50,262 nucleotides of DNA from Bacteroidota bacterium. Its GTDB lineage: Bacteria; Bacteroidota; Bacteroidia; Bacteroidales; GCA-2748055. A model generated the notes under the pieces. It ran no database searches. It saw only the letters and a program-made list of their open reading frames with translations, and was not told where the DNA came from. Below, one piece after another: positions 43,763 to 50,262 of the stretch. The position numbers and the translations under genes are program-made. Each line of letters begins with the position of its first letter. Within the stretch, counting starts at the first letter, position 1. The DNA is taken from NCBI GenBank assembly GCA_024640885.1, contig JAHEEC010000010.1:16506-66767 (forward strand). Direction: 5' to 3'.

Positions 43763-44776
43763 ATGTCGTACAGCGTTCCAAAGATATCCGTAGTGCTGCC
43801 ATTCTATAATGCAGAGCAAACGCTCCACCGGGCCATTTCCAGCATCGCATCGCAGGACCTGGGAGATTTTGAGTGTATCATGGTGGATAACAATTCCACC
43901 GATGGAAGCAGGAAGATTGCTGAGGGATGGGCCCGGAAGGATCAACGGATCACGCTGGAGAGCGAAAGCAAACAGGGGGTGATGTTTGCATCCAACAGAG
44001 GAGCTGAGAAGGCAAGGGGTGCCTATATTGCCCGCATGGACGCAGATGATTGTGCTTTGCCCGGAAGACTGAGGCTGCAGTCCGAATTCCTGGATGCAAA
44101 TCCCCAATATGGAGCGGTAGCCGGATTGGTGAATCACGTGGGCGATCCCGGAAGCACTGCAGGATTCCGGAGGTTTGTGGAGTGGAGCAATTCATTGCGC
44201 AGCTATGATGAAATTTTTAACCGCCGGTTCATTGAAGCCCCAATTGTCAATCCTTCGGCCATGTGGAGGCGGGTTACCATGGAGCAGCATGGTATGTACC
44301 TGAGCGGCGATTTCCCCGAGGATTATGAAATGTGGTTGCGCTGGCTTGACAGGGGGGTGAAGATTGCCAAGGTACCTGAAGTGGTGCTGGACTGGCATGA
44401 CTCGGAGGAGCGGCTCACACGGACCGGGGAGATCTACAGCGAAAAAGCATTCTATGAAGTGAAGAGCAGGTACCTGGCTAAATGGCTCGCCTCAAACAAT
44501 CCCTTCCACCCCTTTGTGTCTGTCTGGGGTGCAAGCAGGATCTCACGGCGAAGGGCAAGGGTGCTTGAGCAATTTGGAATCCGCATCGGTGCCTACATCG
44601 ATACCAAACCCGGCCGGCAGATCGAAAGCAGCCTCCTCTTTTACAAGGACCTGCCCCGGGCGGGGGAATGTTTTGTGCTGACTTATATCAGGCAGATGGA
44701 TAACCGGGAGAAGATCCAGGAATTCCTTGAACAGAGGGCGTACGTGGAAGGGCGGAATTACCTGCTGGTCTCGTGA
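43763..44776 (+). CDS. GT2-family glycosyltransferase with C-terminal Rossmann-like extension
   Basis: The 337-residue product has a GT-A fold: KISVVLPFYNAEQTLHRAIS, CIMVDNNSTDGS, and the metal-binding MDADD (about 92-96). Beyond about residue 245 an extra domain (VWGASRISRRRARVLEQFG, AYIDTKPGRQ, FYKDLP, CFVLTYIRQMDNREKIQEFL) resembles a small Rossmann-like sensor or sugar-nucleotide domain that occurs at the end of some GT2 proteins. No membrane helix is present, so it acts in the cytoplasm, probably on a surface glycan or glycolipid. The acceptor is unknown. Confidence 0.88.
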   Translation: MSYSVPKISVVLPFYNAEQTLHRAISSIASQDLGDFECIMVDNNSTDGSRKIAEGWARKDQRITLESESKQGVMFASNRGAEKARGAYIARMDADDCALPGRLRLQSEFLDANPQYGAVAGLVNHVGDPGSTAGFRRFVEWSNSLRSYDEIFNRRFIEAPIVNPSAMWRRVTMEQHGMYLSGDFPEDYEMWLRWLDRGVKIAKVPEVVLDWHDSEERLTRTGEIYSEKAFYEVKSRYLAKWLASNNPFHPFVSVWGASRISRRRARVLEQFGIRIGAYIDTKPGRQIESSLLFYKDLPRAGECFVLTYIRQMDNREKIQEFLEQRAYVEGRNYLLVS

Positions 44777-44829
44777 TGGGATTTGAAAAACAATCGTCAG
44801 GCATTAGTAGGTAGTATGGGGAGTTCTGC

Positions 44830-44837
44830 TATTTTTG
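44830..44837 (+). promoter_or_regulatory. Promoter -7 element of the DUF5916 gene
   Basis: TATTTTTG is a perfect TAnnTTTG, 17 bases before the ATG at 44855. No -33 TTTG lies at normal spacing. It supports the ATG at 44855 over the upstream in-frame TTG at 44783. Confidence 0.4.
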
Positions 44838-44854
44838 TGTTTCAACCCTCAACA

Positions 44855-47464
44855 ATGAAGCTCTATAAAATAACCTTCGCCTGGATTATCCTGCTCCTGC
44901 TCAGATCCAACCTTTCCGAAGCCCAGAACCTGGACTCATTGCTCAGCCACAAGAGGGTTTATATGACCGAGCACATCGGGGATCTGCCTCAACCCAGGAT
45001 CGATGGGCTGCTGGATGATGAAATATGGCAGCTGGGTGATTGGCACGGGGAGTTCACCCAACAACAGCCTTACGGTGGGGCGAAGGGCACCGAGCGAACC
45101 TACATTAAAGTACTGTATGACAGGTCCAGTCTTTTTGTGGCCATCATCTGCCAGGACAGTGAGCCGGAACTGATCAGGGACATATTTGACCGCAGGGATG
45201 CCCTGAACGGCGATATGACCGGGATCGCCATTGACAGCTATTTTGACAAGCGGACCGCTTTCGAGTTCAACCTGAGTGCAGCGGGACAGAAGGTGGACCT
45301 GAAGCACCTGGGTGATTACCAGTGGGACTTCAACTGGGATGCGGTCTGGGACGGAGCCACTTCCAAAAACGACACGGCCTGGATCGCTGAAATGAAGATC
45401 CCTTTCAGCCAGATCCGGTATGACGATCAACCGGAGCATGTATGGGGAATGCATATCTGGCGGTGGATCGCCAGGAAAAGTGAGGAGGACCAATGGCAGT
45501 ACATCCCCCTGGAAGCACCGGCGATGGTATACCTCTTCGGAGAGCTGAGGGGGGTGAAGGGGATCCAAAGTTCTCGCCAGGTTGAATTCCTTCCCTATGT
45601 GCTCAGTTCCATTGAAAAAAGTGCTGGAAATGATGGATTTGATCCCCTGAAGTTCAATGGGGGGATCGACGCAAAGGTCGGGATCAGCAGTGATTATACT
45701 CTGGATCTCTCCATCAATCCGGATTTCGGACAAGTGGAGGCCGATCCGTCGGTCATGAACCTGACCTCGTTCGAGACTTTTTATGAAGAGAAAAGGCCCT
45801 TTTTCCTGGAAGGCAACGAGATCTTTGATTTTGAACTGGATGGGGACATCCCCTATTACTCCAGGAGAATTGGGAGTGCCCCTTCTTATCCGGGATCAAT
45901 TGATTCATGGGAGGTTTCTGAAATTCCCAACAGGACCACCATCCTGGGAGCTGCCAAGTTAACGGGCAAAAGCAACAAGGGACTTTCTGTGGGAGTGGTC
46001 AACGGGCTCACAGCCGAAGAATATGCCGTGGCCAAAGATGAAACAGGTGCTGAAAAAGAGGTCCAGGTGGCACCGCTCAGTAATTATCTCTCTTCAAGGA
46101 TCAAGCGGGAATTCAACGGGGGGAATACCATTGTAGGTGGAATGTTCAGCATGGTAAACCGGTTTTCCTCAGACTCTGCTATTTTGAAACTGAATCCGGG
46201 CAGTGCTGTAAGTGGAGGCCTTGATCTGCTTCATTACTGGAACAACAAGAACTACTATTTTGAAGTAAAGTCAATTGCCAGTCAGCTTGGGGGAACCCGC
46301 GAGGCCATCCTGCTGCAACAGATGGGCCACGTGCACCGCTACCAGCGTCCGGATGCAGCTTATATTGAGGTGGATAGCTTAAGGGAGCATCTCGGAGGAC
46401 ACGGGGGAATCGTGCAGGTGGGGAAAAAAGGAGGTAAATTCAATTTTAACCTGTTTGGGCAGTACAGGAGCCCGGGGCTGAACCTGAATGATATGGGATA
46501 TATCAGGCAGGCTGATTTCATTGGCCAGGGTACAGAACTGGCATATAAAATGAATGACCCGGGGAAATGGATCAGGAACTATAAGATTGAACTGAGCCAG
46601 GAACTGAGGTGGAGTTTCGGGGGTGAAAATATCCTCAACGAATTGGAGGCAGACTTCACCCTCATGAATAATAAACTCTGGGCAGCTCATTTATCCTACG
46701 GTTATGATTTCACACACCTGGATATCAGGGAACTGAGGGGAGGGCCTGCATTGCGGGTCGATGGTGAGCACCGGATGGGGATTTTTATCTCATCCAACAG
46801 TTCCAAAGATCTGTCAGGAAACATAGGAGGGCATTTCAGTTCCTTCGGACCCGATAAATCCCACCAGGAAGTTCTCTTCCTGGGCCTTACCTGGCTTCCG
46901 GTCAGGAAATTGAAACTGAGTGGAATGGCGAGTATAGAACGGACCCCTTACCATCAGCAATACGTAAATACACTGTGGGGATCAGATACAGGCGAACCCC
47001 TTTACCTTGTGGGGGCCATCGATCATAACTCATTGTCCTTCACCTTCCGCGGTGAACTGTTCCTCTCTCCCGAGTTATCATTGCAATATTATGGAAGCCC
47101 TTTCTATTCTGTGGGGGATTACCACGATTACAAGCGGGTCGACCAGCCCGGGGCGAAGGATTTTGACCAGAGGCTGGATCCCGTGGATGTACAATTTGAT
47201 GAAGCACTCAATGAATACACTTTTTCCTGGGGATCCGAAGAGTGGCGTTTTGGAAATCCTGATTTCAGCTTTATGCAATTCAGGTCAAACCTGGTATTCA
47301 GATGGGAGTACAAGCTTGGTTCCACCCTCTACCTGGTCTGGGCGCATGACCGCTCCGGTTTCGAAAGCATTTATAATCCTGTTTCAGATATTACAGGTGA
47401 CCTCTTGGGGATCAAGGGGAACAATGTGTTCATGTTCAAACTGAATTTCTGGTTCTCAATCTAG
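44855..47464 (+). CDS. DUF5916 outer-membrane protein with CBM9-like N-terminal domain
   Basis: The 869-residue product has a signal peptide (MKLYKITFAWIILLLLRSNL, cleavage near SEAQ). A CBM9-like sandwich follows (about 35-230), marked by RIDGLLDDEIW at 48-58 and AWIAEMKIPFSQIRY. Then comes the DUF5916 signature INPDFGQVEADPSVMNLTSFETFYEEKRPFFLEG and a long run of amphipathic strands closing with FMFKLNFWFSI, typical of an outer-membrane barrel. Proteins of this kind are widespread in Bacteroidota and Acidobacteriota without an assigned function; carbohydrate interaction is inferred from the CBM9-like part. Confidence 0.85.
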   Translation: MKLYKITFAWIILLLLRSNLSEAQNLDSLLSHKRVYMTEHIGDLPQPRIDGLLDDEIWQLGDWHGEFTQQQPYGGAKGTERTYIKVLYDRSSLFVAIICQDSEPELIRDIFDRRDALNGDMTGIAIDSYFDKRTAFEFNLSAAGQKVDLKHLGDYQWDFNWDAVWDGATSKNDTAWIAEMKIPFSQIRYDDQPEHVWGMHIWRWIARKSEEDQWQYIPLEAPAMVYLFGELRGVKGIQSSRQVEFLPYVLSSIEKSAGNDGFDPLKFNGGIDAKVGISSDYTLDLSINPDFGQVEADPSVMNLTSFETFYEEKRPFFLEGNEIFDFELDGDIPYYSRRIGSAPSYPGSIDSWEVSEIPNRTTILGAAKLTGKSNKGLSVGVVNGLTAEEYAVAKDETGAEKEVQVAPLSNYLSSRIKREFNGGNTIVGGMFSMVNRFSSDSAILKLNPGSAVSGGLDLLHYWNNKNYYFEVKSIASQLGGTREAILLQQMGHVHRYQRPDAAYIEVDSLREHLGGHGGIVQVGKKGGKFNFNLFGQYRSPGLNLNDMGYIRQADFIGQGTELAYKMNDPGKWIRNYKIELSQELRWSFGGENILNELEADFTLMNNKLWAAHLSYGYDFTHLDIRELRGGPALRVDGEHRMGIFISSNSSKDLSGNIGGHFSSFGPDKSHQEVLFLGLTWLPVRKLKLSGMASIERTPYHQQYVNTLWGSDTGEPLYLVGAIDHNSLSFTFRGELFLSPELSLQYYGSPFYSVGDYHDYKRVDQPGAKDFDQRLDPVDVQFDEALNEYTFSWGSEEWRFGNPDFSFMQFRSNLVFRWEYKLGSTLYLVWAHDRSGFESIYNPVSDITGDLLGIKGNNVFMFKLNFWFSI

Positions 47465-47553
47465 TCCCGGGGTTGGTTTCCCCGTGGGCCGGTATCAATT
47501 TTTTGGCTAATTTAGGGTGATTGAAACATCACTAAAACTATAAAATACAATCC

Positions 47554-48480
47554 ATGCAAAGAAGATCCTTTTTAAAACAGGGTGCGATCGCTTCCGGTGC
47601 ACTGTTCTCCGGCGGCCTGGTGCAAGCCTCGGCAGGCTCGCCTGAAAAGCCTCTTGCAGAAAAGCACAGGTTCAATCTGAAATATGCGCCCCATTTCGGG
47701 ATGTTCAGGCAATCGGCCGGGGAGGACCTGCTCGATCAGATTCAGTTCATGGCAGATGCAGGGTTTACGGCCATGGAGGACAATGGCATGAAAGACCGGG
47801 ATGTGTCCACCCAGGAGAAGATTGCTTCAAAAATGAGCAATCTGGGCATGGAAATGGGGGTTTTTGTGGCCCACACCATTTACTGGTCAGAGCCAAGCCT
47901 GACCAAGGGGGACCCGGAAATACTGGAAGCGTTCCTGAAGGAGATCCGGGAGTCCGTTGAAGTAGCCAAACGTGTGAATGCCAAATGGATGACTGTGGTG
48001 CCAGGTTTTGTGGACCTTCGCCAGAATCATGATTACCAGACGGGCCACGTGGTCCATGCGCTGAGGCGGGCCAGTGAGATCCTGGAACCCCACGGACTGG
48101 TGATGGTCCTGGAGCCGTTGAATTTCAGGGATCACCCCGGACTGTTCCTGAAACAGATCCCCCAGTCATACCAGGTTTGCCAGGCGGTGGATAGCCCTTC
48201 CTGCAAGATTCTCTTTGACCTTTACCACATGCAGATCCAGGAGGGAAATCTGATCCCAAACATTGACCAGGCCTGGGAAGAGATTGGTTATTTCCAGGTA
48301 GGGGATAATCCGGGCAGGAATGAACCCACCACCGGTGAGATCAACTATCTGAATGTATTCGGGCACATTCATGAAAAGGGATTTTCCGGAATCGTAGGAA
48401 TGGAGCACGGAAATTCAAAACAAGGAAAAGAGGGAGAACAGGCTGTAATTGAAGCCTATGCAAGCGTGGGATCCCTGTAA
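47554..48480 (+). CDS. Tat-exported hydroxypyruvate-isomerase-like TIM barrel
   Basis: The 308-residue product starts with a twin-arginine signal (RRSFLK at 3-8, then a weakly hydrophobic stretch to about 27). The rest is an AP-endonuclease-2-type TIM barrel. Likely metal ligands are Glu187 in LEPLN, Asp222 in LFDLYHMQ and Glu284 in GMEHG; the segment GDNPGRNEPTTGEINY is typical of Hyi. Family members isomerise or epimerise hydroxypyruvate and keto-sugars. Exported versions accompany sugar-oxidising Gfo/Idh proteins, and one such gene converges on it here. The substrate is unproven. Confidence 0.88.
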   Translation: MQRRSFLKQGAIASGALFSGGLVQASAGSPEKPLAEKHRFNLKYAPHFGMFRQSAGEDLLDQIQFMADAGFTAMEDNGMKDRDVSTQEKIASKMSNLGMEMGVFVAHTIYWSEPSLTKGDPEILEAFLKEIRESVEVAKRVNAKWMTVVPGFVDLRQNHDYQTGHVVHALRRASEILEPHGLVMVLEPLNFRDHPGLFLKQIPQSYQVCQAVDSPSCKILFDLYHMQIQEGNLIPNIDQAWEEIGYFQVGDNPGRNEPTTGEINYLNVFGHIHEKGFSGIVGMEHGNSKQGKEGEQAVIEAYASVGSL

Positions 48481-48499
48481 TGAGAGATGAATATAAATA

Positions 48500-48535
48500 A
48501 AACCGGGTTGTTCGAAGGAATAACCCGGTTTTTTT
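48500..48535. terminator. Bidirectional terminator between the Hyi-like and Gfo/Idh genes
   Basis: AAACCGGGTT (48500-48509) pairs perfectly with AACCCGGTTT (48522-48531) around a 12-base loop. A T run follows on the plus strand, and an AT-rich tract follows on the minus strand (TTTTATTT). The hairpin sits midway between two convergent stops and can serve both transcripts. Confidence 0.85.
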
Positions 48536-48558
48536 ATGATTTGAATTTAAGAGAATGT

Positions 48559-49911
48559 TTAGACCGGGGCTGAACCTGCGACAGGTATGGTCTTATCCAT
48601 ATCCACAGGACCCAGTTTTAACTCTCCCTTTGGACCCAGGGTCAGGCCGGAGCCCATCATCTCTTCCCAGGTCACCAGTTTTCCGGTATAGGCAGACTGT
48701 CTGCCCATGATTGCGGTCAGGACCGACTTGGCAGTCTCTTCCGCTTCAACGATCTGTGTCCCCGTGCGGATGGCATTCACCAGGTCAATGTGCTCCTGGA
48801 CATAGGGATCATTTTCCAGCGGCTCACCCTGAGCATCCAGCGGGGAGGCGTACTCATACAGAAGGTTTCCTTCCAGATCGTAAATGTGATGAAGGTCATT
48901 GCTGGCTGTGAGGGAATACCCTTTGGATCCCCTGATCTGCTCGGTGACATTGTTTGCACAGTCATTGATCTGCCGGCACATGCTGTTCATATGCACTTTC
49001 TTATCGTATATGAAATCCACACTGAAATTGTCGTAGCAGTCTCCCGTGGGCCTTCTTAACCGGGATCCCATTCCTACGGCTTCAACAGGAGCATTCCCCA
49101 CAAACCAGTTGCTTACGTCAATATTGTGGACGTGTTGCTCCACAATGTGATCTCCGGAGAGCCAGGTCCAGTTCACCCAGTCACGGATCATCCATTCCAT
49201 CTCGGTCCATCCGGCCTGTTGGTCATTGTGCCAGAGTTTTGACTGGTTCCAGTATACATTGGTGGCGACAATTTCACCCATCATTCCGGCACGGATCCGG
49301 GCAAGCACATTGTTATAAGACCACTGGTGGCGCCTCTGTGTACCGGTAACCACACACAAACCTGCTGCTTCGGCCTGCTTGGAGGCTGCCATGACGGCCC
49401 GGGCTCCCACAGGGTCAACAGCCACTGGTTTTTCCATAAACACATGTTTTCGGGCTTCCACGCATGCCTGGAAATGTTCAGGACGGAAGTAGGGGGGTGT
49501 GGCCAGGATCACGATGTCCACATCCGAATCGATCACCCTTTTAAAGGCATCAAACCCGGTAAAACACACTGAATCATCCAATTCAACACTTTTCTGATCC
49601 CTGAGCTCTTTCCGAAAACTGTCGATCCTGTCCTGGAAAACATCGGCAATAGCCCCAATGCTCAAACCAGGTCCTGCATCCAGGAAATTAAGTGCCGCCC
49701 CGGTTCCGCGTCCTCCGCAGCCAACCACACCTGCCTTGAGAGGTTGCCCTTCAGGAGCGGTTTTAAGGAATTCAGGAACAACCACGGCAGCGGATTTCTC
49801 TTCCGTGGTACAGGCCCTGATAAGCTGGCTTGCGCCAATGACGCCAATAGCACCAATGGCTGCTGAGTTTCCTAAAAATTTACGTCGACTTGTTTTGTTA
49901 GTTGGTCCCAT
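48559..49911 (-). CDS. Tat-exported Gfo/Idh/MocA-family oxidoreductase
   Basis: The 450-residue product begins with a twin-arginine signal (SRRKFLGN at 8-15) followed by a hydrophobic stretch ending IRAC, so it may also be lipidated at Cys34. The NAD-binding domain starts at GVVGCGGRGTGAALNFL (61-77). The family motif EKPVAVDP follows, then the alpha/beta substrate domain (WLSGDHIVEQHVHNIDVSNW, with the usual catalytic His region). Such enzymes oxidise or modify sugars and often keep NAD bound when exported. It lies 48 bases downstream of the SUMF1-domain gene on the same strand. Confidence 0.92.
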   Translation of the reverse strand: MGPTNKTSRRKFLGNSAAIGAIGVIGASQLIRACTTEEKSAAVVVPEFLKTAPEGQPLKAGVVGCGGRGTGAALNFLDAGPGLSIGAIADVFQDRIDSFRKELRDQKSVELDDSVCFTGFDAFKRVIDSDVDIVILATPPYFRPEHFQACVEARKHVFMEKPVAVDPVGARAVMAASKQAEAAGLCVVTGTQRRHQWSYNNVLARIRAGMMGEIVATNVYWNQSKLWHNDQQAGWTEMEWMIRDWVNWTWLSGDHIVEQHVHNIDVSNWFVGNAPVEAVGMGSRLRRPTGDCYDNFSVDFIYDKKVHMNSMCRQINDCANNVTEQIRGSKGYSLTASNDLHHIYDLEGNLLYEYASPLDAQGEPLENDPYVQEHIDLVNAIRTGTQIVEAEETAKSVLTAIMGRQSAYTGKLVTWEEMMGSGLTLGPKGELKLGPVDMDKTIPVAGSAPV

Positions 49912-49959
49912 GTTTGAATAGCTTTTATGAAATGATGTAATATTGAAGAAAGTTACAAT

Positions 49960-50262
49960 TTATTCGTTTATGGAAGCTTCATTATATTCGCAAACTACCC
50001 TGATTCCCACATAAAAGCAATCGGAATACCACCAGACACTTTTAGGGATCTGGGGATCTGTCTTTAACCAGGCTTTCGAATTGGTAAAATTTCGGGAAGC
50101 ACATCGAACCTGACCCGCATCATCCAAATAGGTTCCGCCCCTTGTCACATGTTCCTCACCCGATGCAGGCCCGGTGGGGTTGTGCAGGATCCCATCCGCG
50201 TATCCGGCGTAGGTGCCTGTTGCATACCAGTCGGAACAGAACTCGGCCACGTTACCCAGCAT
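49960..50262 (-). CDS. SUMF1/formylglycine-generating-enzyme-like protein, C-terminal fragment
   Basis: The reading frame is open to the window edge, so only the last 100 residues or so are seen. They match the C-terminal FGE-sulfatase domain: GNVAEFCSDWY, HNPTGPASGEEHVTRGGTYL, then RCASRNF and YVGIRVVCEY. In true formylglycine-generating enzymes the segment after GG-S/T carries a catalytic Cys pair (GGSYMC); here it reads GGTYLDD, so that pair appears absent. This fits the many Bacteroidota SUMF1-domain proteins, including GldK/GldJ-like ones, that are not sulfatase activators. Confidence 0.8.
   Translation of the reverse strand: MLGNVAEFCSDWYATGTYAGYADGILHNPTGPASGEEHVTRGGTYLDDAGQVRCASRNFTNSKAWLKTDPQIPKSVWWYSDCFYVGIRVVCEYNEASINE

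Noticed and set aside
47465-47490. GC-rich hairpin after the DUF5916 gene (CGGGG...CCCCG)
   Set aside because: The stem is only about 5 base pairs and no T run follows directly, so a terminator is not supported.

Overview
The window looks like chromosomal core DNA of a Bacteroidota bacterium, probably from the Bacteroidales/Marinilabiliales side, although the family level is a guess. Four things point there. ArgR, an N-acyltransferase, ArgG, ProC, an ArgE-like deacylase, ArgH, ProB and ProA form one run of genes. Several 5' regions carry the Bacteroidota promoter (-33 TTTG/TTG, -7 TAnnTTTG) and lack Shine-Dalgarno sequences. DUF4369/TlpA, DUF2723 and DUF5916 proteins are present. AtpC is short and atpDC is separate from atpHAG. 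I saw no tRNA or rRNA gene, CRISPR array, insertion sequence, phage or plasmid module. Coding density is high and no gap without a gene exceeds 300 bases; the largest is 28932-29165.

1-2675 (+) holds the end of atpH, then atpA and atpG. 2685-16387 is an arginine/proline/carbamoyl-phosphate island. carB (-) diverges from argR (+). A compact + strand operon, argR, GNAT, argG, proC, argE-like, argH, proB, proA, follows, with 4, 1 and 4 base overlaps in its middle. carA (-) closes the island and sits 5 bases downstream of a thioredoxin-like gene. argC, argD, argB and argF are absent, so the locus encodes proline synthesis from glutamate, citrulline to arginine, and carbamoyl phosphate, with the ornithine steps elsewhere or missing. 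A tandem ARG box pair spaced exactly 21 bases overlaps the argR promoter. CarA and CarB resemble the eukaryotic CAD/CPS1 type more than the usual bacterial type.

16522-25422 holds a polyprenyl synthase, a DUF2723 (TMEM260-like) membrane glycosyltransferase, a divergent SUI1/YciH-like protein, a large gluzincin/propeller/barrel protein, a LEA14-like lipoprotein and a TonB-like protein with an acidic linker. 25409-28931 (-) reads atpD, atpC, a degenerate alpha/beta hydrolase and a GT9 glycosyltransferase as one unit.

29166-36277 holds an outer-membrane barrel, a GH16-fold protein that has lost both catalytic glutamates, gamma-glutamyltransferase, a two-gene unit of a membrane-anchored reductive-dehalogenase-like ferredoxin protein plus an SLC13-type permease, and a small Cys-rich lipoprotein. 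36459-50262 holds an AsmA-like protein overlapping a SNF2 ATPase, a small membrane protein, ArfB, a GT2 glycosyltransferase, a DUF5916 protein, two Tat-exported sugar-type enzymes (Hyi-like and Gfo/Idh/MocA) converging on a shared terminator, and the end of a SUMF1-domain protein.

The best leads are the ARG-box/promoter arrangement, the CAD-type carAB around an incomplete arginine cluster, the reductive-dehalogenase-like/permease pair, and the proteins whose folds are kept but whose catalytic residues are gone.
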